This document shows positions 22,430-29,757 of a stretch of 32,871 nt of DNA, in pieces. The notes beneath the pieces are model-generated. The model was not told where the DNA came from and did not search any database. It saw only the letters and a program-made list of their open reading frames with translations. The position numbers and the translations under genes are program-made. Position 1 is the first letter of the stretch, and every line of letters begins with the position of its first letter. The stretch spans positions 293,540-326,410 of the forward strand of contig NZ_KL647134.1 of the NCBI RefSeq assembly GCF_000725805.1, read 5' to 3'. This stretch comes from Streptomyces xanthophaeus (GTDB lineage: Bacteria > Actinomycetota > Actinomycetes > Streptomycetales > Streptomycetaceae).

Positions 22430-22524
22430 CCCAGCTGCCCCTTCCCGATGTCCCGGTTCCGGCGCTCGCGCCTGTCCGCCGTACGGTACGTCCTCACCGC
22501 CGGGACGTGGCAACTCTGGCACAT
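22426..22524 (-). CDS. 32-aa Cys-containing peptide leading the molybdenum hydroxylase operon
   Basis: ATG at 22524 with GGGAGGT seven bases upstream, the best ribosome site of the operon. The peptide begins MCQSCHVPAV, with a CxxCH pair, and continues highly basic (RTADRRERRNRD). There is no signal peptide, so a haem c role is unlikely; zinc or another metal is possible. Its TGA overlaps the TTG of the FAD subunit. It could be a translation leader only, or a small accessory protein. A possible -10 (TATACG, plus-strand 22646-22651) stands about 120 bases upstream, between this ORF and the hexosaminidase stop. Confidence 0.5.
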   Translation of the reverse strand: MCQSCHVPAVRTYRTADRRERRNRDIGKGQLG

Positions 22525-22685
22525 CTTCCGCACCTCCCGGCGCGAGGGTCGGCCGGGCGCCCCCTCCGCCGCTCCGGCCCCCGGCACCCCCGCCGCTGCC
22601 CGGCCGTCCCGTGTGCGCACCTCACACCGATCGCCCGTTTTTCCCCGTATAGCCGGAAATCTAGGAAGAGTTCCGGTTCCCTTCA

Positions 22686-24347
22686 TCAGGCGTCCGGCGG
22701 CGTTCCCTCTTTCGGGCGGCCGGGCACTCCGGGCCTCAGCTGCCACGGCAGCGGGCCGCCCGGCGGCCGGTAGCGGACCCCGAGGGCGTCCAGCCTGGCG
22801 TAGTGGGCCGTCATCCGCGCCTCGAAGGCCGCGAAGTCGCGTTCCCCGGGGGCCTGCTGCGGTGACCACACCACCTCGGCGAAGGCCGCGAGCCGCGGGA
22901 ACGTCTGGTAGTCGACGCGGTCCTGGCTCTCCATCACCTCGGTCCAGACGTTGGCCTGGGCGCCGAGCACGCGGGCGGCCGCCTGCTGCGAGAGCTTCGG
23001 CGGCACCGGCTCGAAGCGGTAGACGTCCTCCAGCGTGCGCACGTACGCGATGGGCATCGGCTCGTCGGGGCCGTCCGCCTGACGGTAGTCCAGGTACACG
23101 TGCTGGTCCGGGCACATGACCACGTCGTGCCCGGCCTCGGCCGCGGCGACGCCGCCCGCGTACCCGCGCCAGGAGGACACGGTGGCCCCGGGCGCGAGTC
23201 CGCCCTCCAGGATCTCGTCCCAGCCGATGAGGCGGCGCCCTCGGGCGGCGAGCCAGCCGTCGAAGTGCCGGATGAACCAGGACTGGAGCCCGTCCTCGTC
23301 GTCCACGCCCAGCTCGCGGATCCGCGCCTGCGCCGCCGGGGAGGCCCGCCACTGGCCCTTGGGGCACTCGTCGCCGCCCACGTGCACGAAGGGCGAGACC
23401 TCGGCGGGGAACAGCTCCAGGACCTCCTCGAAGACCCCCTCGTAGAACCGCAGCACGGCCTCGGTGGGGGCGAGCACGTTCTCGTTGATCCCCCAGTCGT
23501 CCCACACGCGCAGGGCCGGGGTGTCGACCACGTCGGTGTTCCCGAGCTCCGGGTACGCGGCGATCGCGGCCTGCGAATGGCCCGGCAGGTCGATCTCGGG
23601 AACCACCCGCACGTGCCGCTCGGCGGCGTACGCGACGATCTCGCGGATGTCGTCCTGGGTGTAGAAGCCGCCGTGCGGGGTCTCGCTCCACAGCGGCGAG
23701 TCGCGGTGGCCCCAGCGGCTGCGCGCCCGCCACGAGCCGACCTCGGTGAGCCGCGGGTAGCGCCTGATCTCGATCCGCCAGCCCTGGTCGTCCGTCAGGT
23801 GCAGGTGCAGCACGTTGAGCTTGTGCGCGGCGAGCAGGTCGATGTAGCGCAGCACCGTGTCCTTGGGCATGAAGTGCCGGGCCACGTCGAGCAGCATGCC
23901 GCGCCATCCGAAGCGGGGGGCGTCGGCGATGTCCGCGTACGGCAGGTTCCAGGCGCTCCCGGGGAGCGGGGCCCTGCGGTAGACGGCCGGGCCCAGCAGC
24001 TGACGGAGCGTCTGCACGGCCCAGTACAGCCCGGCCCCGCTCGCGCCGGTCAGCACGGCGCCCGCGGCGTCGACGGTGACGGTGTACGCCTCCGCACCGG
24101 AGTCCGGCCCCGGGCCCGGGCCCGGCGCCCGCCCCAGCCCCGGGTCCAGGCGGAGCCGGATGTCCGCGGCCCCGTCCGGCCCGGCGGGCGGCAGGCTCCA
24201 GCCGGTGGCGGCGCCGAGTTCGTGGCGCAGGCGGCGCGCGGCGCCCTCCGTACCGGGACCGGCGTCGAGCAGCGGCTCGGGCCCGAAGTGGAAGCGGAGT
24301 CCGTCCTCATGGAAGACGGCGGCCCGGGGTGCGGGGATCAGGTCCAT
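22686..24347 (-). CDS. glycoside hydrolase family 20 beta-N-acetylhexosaminidase (cytoplasmic)
   Basis: A 553-residue GH20 enzyme that removes terminal N-acetylglucosamine, as from chitin oligosaccharides. N-terminal GH20b domain (about 1-130), then the TIM barrel with RGMLLDVARHF, HLHLTDDQGWRIEI, EIDLPGHSQA and the substrate-assisted catalytic pair in VHVGGDECPKGQW (Asp327, Glu328). No signal peptide is present, so it probably acts inside the cell on imported sugars. The ATG at 24347 is preceded by GAAGGG. A palindromic site 24-40 bases upstream is a candidate operator. It is transcribed alone. Confidence 0.92.
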   Translation of the reverse strand: MDLIPAPRAAVFHEDGLRFHFGPEPLLDAGPGTEGAARRLRHELGAATGWSLPPAGPDGAADIRLRLDPGLGRAPGPGPGPDSGAEAYTVTVDAAGAVLTGASGAGLYWAVQTLRQLLGPAVYRRAPLPGSAWNLPYADIADAPRFGWRGMLLDVARHFMPKDTVLRYIDLLAAHKLNVLHLHLTDDQGWRIEIRRYPRLTEVGSWRARSRWGHRDSPLWSETPHGGFYTQDDIREIVAYAAERHVRVVPEIDLPGHSQAAIAAYPELGNTDVVDTPALRVWDDWGINENVLAPTEAVLRFYEGVFEEVLELFPAEVSPFVHVGGDECPKGQWRASPAAQARIRELGVDDEDGLQSWFIRHFDGWLAARGRRLIGWDEILEGGLAPGATVSSWRGYAGGVAAAEAGHDVVMCPDQHVYLDYRQADGPDEPMPIAYVRTLEDVYRFEPVPPKLSQQAAARVLGAQANVWTEVMESQDRVDYQTFPRLAAFAEVVWSPQQAPGERDFAAFEARMTAHYARLDALGVRYRPPGGPLPWQLRPGVPGRPKEGTPPDA

Positions 24348-24370
24348 GCGTCAGCCCTTCGCAGTAGCCT

Positions 24371-24387
24371 GTTGCGCCCTGCGCAAC
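24371..24387. promoter_or_regulatory. candidate operator upstream of the hexosaminidase gene
   Basis: GTTGCGCCCTGCGCAAC is a 7-bp inverted repeat with a 3-base centre, 24 bases upstream of the ATG, in the region where the promoter must be. It does not look like the DasR site. LacI- and ROK-type regulators of sugar genes use sites of this size, but the regulator is unknown. Confidence 0.45.
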
Positions 24388-24428
24388 GTCCGTTCCACAG
24401 AGCGCTTCTCGCCCAGACCCTAGTACGC

Positions 24429-24472
24429 CGAAGGCCCCCTGGATACGCCACTGCGCATCCAGGGGGCCTTCG
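24429..24472 (-). terminator. strong terminator after the DUF3039 gene
   Basis: A perfect 16-bp stem (24429-24444 with 24457-24472; CGAAGGCCCCCTGGAT and its complement) and 12-base loop, 53 bases past the DUF3039 stop. It isolates that gene from the hexosaminidase promoter. Confidence 0.85.
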
Positions 24473-24524
24473 TCCTGCGGTACCTCATGCGGTCCGGCCC
24501 GCATGGCGGCCGGACCGGGGCGGG

Positions 24525-24809
24525 CTACTTGTCCTTGCCGCCCTTGTCCTTGTCCCCGCCGGGGCCCATGGACTCGTAGATCTCCTTGCACATGGGGCAG
24601 ACCGGGTACTTCTTCGGGTCGCGGCCCGGCACCCAGACCTTGCCGCAGAGCGCGACGACGGGGGTGCCCCCGAGCGCGCTCTCCATGATCTTGTCCTTCT
24701 GGACGTAGTGGGCGAAGCGCTCGTGGTCGCCGTCGCCGTGGGACACCTGCGGCGTCGGCTCTACGAGGGTCCCCGTACCAGTCCCGCGCTCGGGCTCAAG
24801 AGTGCTCAT
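24525..24809 (-). CDS. DUF3039 small zinc-ribbon-like protein
   Basis: A 94-residue protein of a family conserved in actinobacteria (DUF3039). The core reads VVALCGKVWVPGRDPKKYPVCPMCKEIY: three Cys plus an upstream His (HERFAHYV) probably bind zinc. The N-terminus and the Lys/Asp/Gly tail are disordered. The ATG at 24809 is followed by MSTLEPERG. Function is unknown. Its place beside algH and murA is the one I recall from other streptomycetes. Confidence 0.85.
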   Translation of the reverse strand: MSTLEPERGTGTGTLVEPTPQVSHGDGDHERFAHYVQKDKIMESALGGTPVVALCGKVWVPGRDPKKYPVCPMCKEIYESMGPGGDKDKGGKDK

Positions 24810-24837
24810 AAAGCCAGGGTACTGAACACCTCAGGTC

Positions 24838-25398
24838 CTAGTTCAGCGACGGGTCGTCCGGATAGGTGGCGACCATCGCGAGCTCGCTGCGCTGGCGGCG
24901 CAGCACCGCCCGCCACAGCCGTTCCGGGTCGGGGAAGGACACGTCCCCGGGCTCCGACTCCACGACGTACCAGGCGCCCTCGCCCAGCTCGGTCTCCAGC
25001 TGGCCCGGCCCCCAGCCGGAGTAACCGGCGAAGATCCGCAGGCTCCCGAGGGCCGGCCCGAGCAGTTCCGGCGGCGTCTCCAGGTCGACCAGGCCGATCG
25101 CCCCGTGCACCCGGCGCCAGCCCAGCGGACCGTCCTCGCCGGGGATGACGGCCACGCCCAGGGCCGAGTCCAGCCCCACCGGACCGCCCTGGAAGACCAC
25201 GCCCGGATCACCGGCCAGGGACGCCCAGGGCAGCAGGACGTCGCCGACGCCCACCGGGGTCGGCCGGTTGAGGACCACGCCGAGCGACCCCTGCTCGTCG
25301 TGATCGAGCAGGAGCACCACGGCCCGGTCGAAATTCGGGTCCGCGAGGGCGGGCGTGGCCACGAGCAGTCTCCCTGTGAGGGAGGACACCTCGGTCAT
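24838..25398 (-). CDS. YqgE/AlgH family protein (UPF0301)
   Basis: A 186-residue protein, the usual length of the family. Conserved blocks: SLTGRLLVATPAL, FDRAVVLLLDHDEQGSLGVVLNRPT, VFQGGPVG, RIFAGYSGWGPGQLETEL and the C-terminal P..W..VLR. The biochemical role is unsettled. I chose the ATG at 25398 because the family begins there; a reading to 25563 adds 55 unlike residues. It is divergent from murA over 262 bp that should carry both promoters. Confidence 0.9.
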   Translation of the reverse strand: MTEVSSLTGRLLVATPALADPNFDRAVVLLLDHDEQGSLGVVLNRPTPVGVGDVLLPWASLAGDPGVVFQGGPVGLDSALGVAVIPGEDGPLGWRRVHGAIGLVDLETPPELLGPALGSLRIFAGYSGWGPGQLETELGEGAWYVVESEPGDVSFPDPERLWRAVLRRQRSELAMVATYPDDPSLN

Positions 25399-25660
25399 GC
25401 CGCCATGATCTCGCACAATCGCCGTTCCGGGGGAGCCGACGGCGAGATCGGACACCGCGCAGCTCAGGCCGCACGGCGTCCGGACCGGACCGCGTACGCC
25501 GGGAGAGCCGGAACGCGACGCTCCGCCATGAGGTGGGTACGGAGGGTGTTGTACCGAATTCATGACAGTCCTACGGCCGCGTCAGCCATACAAACAAAGG
25601 GGTGGTGACCCTTACTCTTTTCTCTGGCCCCCTGCCCACCCCTCCCGGAACGCGAGATTC

Positions 25661-27004
25661 ATGACCGGCATCAGTGACGATGTACTGCTTGTCCACGGCG
25701 GCACCCCGCTTGAGGGCGAGATCCGAGTCCGCGGTGCGAAGAACCTCGTGCCCAAGGCCATGGTCGCCGCGCTGCTCGGCAGTGGACCCAGCCGCCTGCG
25801 CAACGTTCCCGACATCCGTGACGTGCGCGTCGTACGCGGTCTGCTCCAGCTCCACGGGGTGACGGTCCGCCCCGGCGAGGAGCCGGGCGAGCTGGTGCTC
25901 GACCCCACGCACGTCGAGAGCGCGAACGTCGCCGACATCGACGCGCACGCGGGCTCGTCGCGCATCCCGATCCTCTTCTGCGGCCCCCTCCTGCACCGCC
26001 TCGGCCACGCCTTCATCCCGGGCCTCGGCGGCTGCGACATCGGCGGACGGCCGATCGACTTCCACTTCGACGTGCTCCGCCAGTTCGGCGCGACCATCGA
26101 GAAGCGCGAAGGCGGCCAGTACCTGGAGGCGCCGCAGCGCCTGCGCGGCTGCAAGATCCGCCTCCCGTACCCCTCGGTCGGCTCGACCGAGCAGGTGCTG
26201 CTGACGGCCGTCCTGGCCGAGGGCGTCACCGAGCTCAGCAACGCCGCGGTGGAGCCGGAGATCGAGGACCTCATCTGCGTCCTGCAGAAGATGGGCGCGA
26301 TCATCTCCGTCGACACCGACCGGACCATCCGGATCACGGGCGTCGACAGCCTCGGCGGCTACAACCACAAGGCGCTCCCGGACCGTCTGGAGGCCGCCTC
26401 CTGGGCGTCCGCGGCGCTGGCGACCGGCGGCAACATCTACGTGCGCGGCGCTCAGCAGCGCTCGATGATGACGTTCCTGAACACCTTCCGCCGGGTCGGC
26501 GGAGCGTTCGAGATCGACGACAACGGCATCCGCTTCTGGCACCCGGGCGGCCCGCTCAAGGCCATCGCGCTGGAGACGGACGTCCACCCCGGCTTCCAGA
26601 CGGACTGGCAGCAGCCCCTCGTGGTGGCCCTGACGCAGGCCTCCGGCCTCTCGATCGTCCACGAGACGGTCTACGAGTCCCGGCTCGGCTTCACCTCGGC
26701 GCTCAACCAGATGGGTGCTCACATCCAGCTGTACCGCGAGTGCCTGGGCGGCAGCGCGTGCCGCTTCGGCCAGCGCAACTTCCTGCACTCGGCGGTCGTC
26801 TCCGGCCCGACCAAGCTGCAGGGCGCCGACCTGGTCATCCCCGACCTGCGCGGCGGCTTCTCGTACCTGATCGCGGCGCTGGCGGCCGAGGGCACCTCGC
26901 GGGTCCACGGCATCGACCTCATCAACCGCGGCTACGAGAACTTCATGGAGAAGCTCGTCGAACTCGGCGCGAAGGTCGAGCTCCCCGGCGGCGACCTCGT
27001 CTGA
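25661..27004 (+). CDS. murA: UDP-N-acetylglucosamine 1-carboxyvinyltransferase
   Basis: A 447-residue enzyme that transfers enolpyruvate from PEP to UDP-GlcNAc, the first committed step of peptidoglycan synthesis, in the cytoplasm. Lys27-Asn28 in RGAKNLVPKAM, the fosfomycin-target Cys125 in GGCDIGGRPIDFH and the substrate loop HPGFQTDWQQP are all present, so a sensitive, active enzyme is expected. The ATG at 25661 begins MTGISDDVLLVHGG; an in-frame ATG at 25562 would add 33 residues with no family match. The Shine-Dalgarno is weak (GGAA). It ends before a strong terminator and is convergent with the HU gene. Confidence 0.93.
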   Translation: MTGISDDVLLVHGGTPLEGEIRVRGAKNLVPKAMVAALLGSGPSRLRNVPDIRDVRVVRGLLQLHGVTVRPGEEPGELVLDPTHVESANVADIDAHAGSSRIPILFCGPLLHRLGHAFIPGLGGCDIGGRPIDFHFDVLRQFGATIEKREGGQYLEAPQRLRGCKIRLPYPSVGSTEQVLLTAVLAEGVTELSNAAVEPEIEDLICVLQKMGAIISVDTDRTIRITGVDSLGGYNHKALPDRLEAASWASAALATGGNIYVRGAQQRSMMTFLNTFRRVGGAFEIDDNGIRFWHPGGPLKAIALETDVHPGFQTDWQQPLVVALTQASGLSIVHETVYESRLGFTSALNQMGAHIQLYRECLGGSACRFGQRNFLHSAVVSGPTKLQGADLVIPDLRGGFSYLIAALAAEGTSRVHGIDLINRGYENFMEKLVELGAKVELPGGDLV

Positions 27005-27064
27005 CGCCCCGCCGGGGCGTCCCGCACGGGCTCCCTGCGCAGGCGCCTGACGCACCGTTCGCGA

Positions 27065-27097
27065 AAGCCCCCCCGGCCGAGAAGGCCGGGGGGGCTT
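27065..27097 (+). terminator. murA terminator
   Basis: A perfect 14-bp stem (27065-27078 with 27084-27097; AAGCCCCCCCGGCC and its complement) with a 5-base loop, 60 bases past the murA stop. Confidence 0.88.
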
Positions 27098-27103
27098 CCG
27101 TAT

Positions 27104-27137
27104 GGCCCCTGGAGGCCCTCAGGGGGCTCCAGGGGCC
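27104..27137. terminator. second hairpin between murA and the HU gene
   Basis: GGCCCCTGGAG (27104-27114) pairs perfectly with CTCCAGGGGCC (27127-27137); the 12-base loop can pair further inside. It lies between the murA terminator and the HU terminator. Confidence 0.55.
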
Positions 27138-27149
27138 CGGACAGGCCGA

Positions 27150-27180
27150 AGGGCGGCCACCCTCCCGGGGTGGCCGCCCT
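27150..27180 (-). terminator. terminator of the HU gene
   Basis: A perfect 13-bp stem (27150-27162 with 27168-27180; AGGGCGGCCACCC and its complement) with loop TCCCG, 73 bases past the HU stop. Confidence 0.8.
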
Positions 27181-27253
27181 CCGTCGTCCTACGCAAAGCT
27201 GCGCACTACTCGGCGTCCGGGAGCCTGTGCGGCCTCCGGGCGCCGGGGCAGGA

Positions 27254-27535
27254 CTACTTGCCCTTGGCGGCTTCCTTGAGCTTGGAGCCCGCGGAGACCT
27301 TCACGCTGTAGCCGGCCGGGATCTGGATGGGGTCGCCGGTCTGCGGGTTGCGCGCGGTGCGAGCGGCACGGTGGGTGCGCTCGAAGGTCAGGAAGCCGGG
27401 GATGGTGACCTTCTCGTCGCCCTTGGCGACAATCTCGCCGACGGTCTCGGCGAGCGCGGCCAGAACGGCGTCGGCGTCCTTGCGGGTCACCTCGGCGCGC
27501 TCGGACAGAGCGGCCACCAGCTCACTGCGGTTCAT
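27254..27535 (-). CDS. hupA: HU-family nucleoid protein
   Basis: A 93-residue HU protein, the length of the short streptomycete HU without a Lys-rich tail. MNRSELVAALSERAEVTRKD forms the helical body, GFLTFERTHRAARTARNPQTGDPIQIPA the DNA-embracing arm with its conserved RNPQTG tip, and KVSAGSKLKEAAKG the end. It bends and compacts DNA as a dimer. GGGAG stands six bases before the ATG. The symbol follows the gene next to murA in S. coelicolor as I remember it. Confidence 0.92.
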   Translation of the reverse strand: MNRSELVAALSERAEVTRKDADAVLAALAETVGEIVAKGDEKVTIPGFLTFERTHRAARTARNPQTGDPIQIPAGYSVKVSAGSKLKEAAKGK

Positions 27536-27836
27536 GTTGTACTCCCGTGTTCAACTTGCCTTAGAGGCGTGAGATCGAAGCCGATGCTGCCAGGGCCCTC
27601 GGACAGTCCCCGGACCCGGGTCTGAACGTCAGACCCTCTCGCCCGGTTACGCATCCTGCCCCCACCAGCGGCGGGAAAGCCAATCCGGCACCCGCCGGGG
27701 TCACACGAAAAGCGCCACAGTCACGCGGCGGTGACGCTCCGTCCGCACTCGCCGGATGCGGACCGCGGACCTCGCGGGCATCCCCGCAACCCTAGAGGCG
27801 GCCCACCGGGCCCGCATCCCGCGACGCGCCGGGACC
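27536..27836. other. 300-bp upstream region of the HU gene with an inverted repeat
   Basis: No gene is seen. It holds the HU promoter and leader. An 8-bp inverted repeat with 3-base centre, GGGTCTGA-ACG-TCAGACCC, is at 27618-27636, about 85-100 bases upstream of the HU start and overlapping a smaller palindrome GACCCGGGTC (27613-27622). Confidence 0.4.
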
Positions 27837-27873
27837 GGCCGCCCGTGACCCGTGAGGGCCGTCACAGGCGGCC
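27837..27873 (-). terminator. hairpin after the malic enzyme gene
   Basis: GGCCGCCCGTGAC (27837-27849) pairs with GTCACAGGCGGCC (27861-27873) with one mismatch and an 11-base loop, beginning 9 bases past the stop. Confidence 0.65.
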
Positions 27874-27882
27874 CCGCCCGCC

Positions 27883-29286
27883 TCAGGCCGTGGAGGCGGC
27901 CTTGCGGACGGCGCCCGCGACCGCGCCGGCGACCTTGTCGTTGAAGACCGACGGGATGATGTAGTTCGCGTTCAGCTCGTCCTCGCCCACGACGTCCGCC
28001 AGCGCGCTCGCGGCGGCCAGCATCATCTCCGTGTTCACGGTGCGGGACTGGGCGTCCAGCAGGCCGCGGAAGACACCCGGGAAGACCAGGACGTTGTTGA
28101 TCTGGTTCGGGAAGTCGGAGCGCCCGGTGGCCACCACGGCAGCGGTCTGACGGGCGACGGCCGGGTCGACCTCGGGGTCCGGGTTCGCGAGCGCGAACAC
28201 GATCGCGCCCTCGGCCATGGCCGCCACGTCCTCGCCGGACAGCACGTTCGGGGCCGAGACGCCGATGAAGACGTCGGCGCCGACCACGGCCTCCTTCAGC
28301 GTGCCCGTGTACCCCTCGGGGTTGGTGTTGTCGGCGATCCAGCGCAGCGGGGAGTCGGGGGCGGCGTCGACCAGGTCGGGCCGGTCCGCGTGCACCACAC
28401 CGTGGATGTCGGCGCTCACCGCGTTCTTGACGCCCGCCGCGAGGAGCAGCTTGAGGATGGCCGTACCGGCCGCGCCGGCGCCCGACATGACCACCTTGAC
28501 GTCGCCAACTGCCTTGCCCACGACGCGCAGTGCGTTGGTGAGGGCGGCGAGCACGACGATCGCGGTGCCGTGCTGGTCGTCGTGGAAGACGGGGATGTCG
28601 AGGGCCTCGCGCAGCCGGGCCTCGATCTCGAAGCAGCGCGGCGCGGAGATGTCCTCCAGGTTGATGCCCGCGAAGCCGGGGGCGATGGCCTTGACGATCG
28701 CGACGATCTCATCGCTGTCCTGCGTGTCGAGGCAGATCGGCCACGCGTCGATGCCCGCGAAGCGCTTGAAGAGGGCCGCCTTGCCCTCCATGACGGGCAG
28801 CGCGGCCATCGGGCCGATGTTGCCCAGACCCAGGACGGCGGAGCCGTCCGTCACGACTGCGACGGAGTTGCGCTTGATGGTCAGGCGGCGCGCGTCCTCG
28901 GGGTTCTCGGCGATCGCCATGCACACGCGGGCCACGCCCGGGGTGTAGATCATCGAGAGGTCGTCACGGTTGCGGATGGGGTGCTTGGACGCCATCTCGA
29001 TCTTGCCGCCGAGGTGCATGAGGAAGGTGCGGTCGGAGACCTTGCCGAGGCTGACGCCCTCGATCCCGCGGAGCTTCTCGACGATCTCGTCCGCGTGCGC
29101 GGTGGAGGTCGCGGCGATGGTGACGTCGATCCGGAGCTTCTCGTGGCCGGAAGCGGTCACGTCGAGGCCGGTGACCGAACCACCGGAGGACTCCACGGCG
29201 GTGGTGAGCTGGGAGACCGCGGTTCCGCTCGCGGGCACTTCCAGGCGGACCGTCATCGAATACGAGACGCTGGGCGCCGTTGCCAT
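27883..29286 (-). CDS. NAD(P)-dependent malic enzyme with N-terminal ACT-like domain
   Basis: A 467-residue cytoplasmic enzyme that decarboxylates malate to pyruvate and reduces NAD(P)+. Residues 11-85 resemble an ACT regulatory domain (YSMTVRLEVPASGTAVSQL). The catalytic part has the Tyr of SMIYTPGVARVC (114), the Lys of PVMEGKAALFKRF (169), metal ligands in CFEIEARLRE and HDDQHGT (235-241), and the Rossmann motif VVMSGAGAAGTA (about 266-276). I chose the ATG at 29286, after GAGGA; a reading to 29394 adds 36 Cys-rich residues with no support. It is monocistronic. Confidence 0.92.
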   Translation of the reverse strand: MATAPSVSYSMTVRLEVPASGTAVSQLTTAVESSGGSVTGLDVTASGHEKLRIDVTIAATSTAHADEIVEKLRGIEGVSLGKVSDRTFLMHLGGKIEMASKHPIRNRDDLSMIYTPGVARVCMAIAENPEDARRLTIKRNSVAVVTDGSAVLGLGNIGPMAALPVMEGKAALFKRFAGIDAWPICLDTQDSDEIVAIVKAIAPGFAGINLEDISAPRCFEIEARLREALDIPVFHDDQHGTAIVVLAALTNALRVVGKAVGDVKVVMSGAGAAGTAILKLLLAAGVKNAVSADIHGVVHADRPDLVDAAPDSPLRWIADNTNPEGYTGTLKEAVVGADVFIGVSAPNVLSGEDVAAMAEGAIVFALANPDPEVDPAVARQTAAVVATGRSDFPNQINNVLVFPGVFRGLLDAQSRTVNTEMMLAAASALADVVGEDELNANYIIPSVFNDKVAGAVAGAVRKAASTA

Positions 29287-29491
29287 GGCCGTGTTCCTCT
29301 TCTGTCCCTGGTTTTCGCTGTACACACAGGGCCCCGCGCTGCACTGGCCGAGAACATGGCAGGTGCGGCAGGACCTGTTGTCCGATCGTCCCACCTACCA
29401 GCCGGTAAAAGGTAACCAGCTACAAATTTCGGAAGAACTCTTCCACCATACGAGATAGTAGGCCGCAGTGGAATCGTGTTTTAACACAAAA
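29287..29491. other. upstream region of the malic enzyme gene with an inverted repeat
   Basis: About 200 bp, unusually AT-rich between 29400 and 29491. GGAAGA-AC-TCTTCC (29431-29444) is a 6-bp inverted repeat with a 2-base centre about 145 bases before the ATG, a candidate regulatory site. TACTAT on the minus strand near 29455-29460 may be a -10 box, without a good -35. Confidence 0.35.
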
Positions 29492-29529
29492 CAGGTCCGC
29501 GCCCTCCACTGGTGGAGGACGCGGACCTG
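29492..29529 (-). terminator. intrinsic terminator with T-tract
   Basis: A 17-bp stem with one C-A mismatch (29492-29508 with 29513-29529) and a 4-base loop. On the minus strand it is followed by TTTTGTGTT, so this is a classic rho-independent terminator for leftward transcripts, rare in so GC-rich a genome. It ends either the helD transcript or a separate small RNA. Confidence 0.85.
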
Positions 29530-29757
29530 GTGAAATGACTAGCGACACCGACCCGCCATGCTCGCCTCGCGGCAAGTGGTCGCTCTAGGCGACGAAGGTT
29601 GGGCCCGGGGGCTTGGATCGAGTCGGTGCCGTACCCCAGGCTAACAAAGGATCGCCGAATGCGATCCCCCTCCAGGCAGCGTTCTCCCGCGACCACGCGC
29701 CTGGCCGCGGGCCAACCGGCCGTACGGGACCCCGCGCGGCCCGCGAGGTCCCCGCCG
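29530..29757 (-). ncRNA. possible small RNA or long 3' UTR downstream of helD
   Basis: A 228-bp stretch with no credible protein gene between the helD stop and the intrinsic terminator at 29492-29529. It contains several local self-complementary segments (for example GGATCGC near 29651-29657 with GCGATCC near 29662-29668, and a run near 29539-29583 with GCGAC/GTCGC ends). A leftward TAGCCT (plus-strand AGGCTA, 29639-29644) could be a -10 box for an independent RNA of about 140 nucleotides; the -35 is poor. The alternative is a simple 3' UTR. Confidence 0.3.

Noticed and set aside
29287..29394. Cys-rich 36-residue N-terminal extension of the malic enzyme
   Set aside because: The internal ATG at 29286 has a proper ribosome site and family N-terminus; the extension would lie in the promoter region.
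29535..29588. 17-codon plus-strand ORF (MTSDTDPPCSPRG)
   Set aside because: No Shine-Dalgarno at usable distance and no downstream partner gene.
29481..29696. 71-codon minus-strand frame downstream of helD
   Set aside because: It runs through the intrinsic terminator and has no ribosome site.
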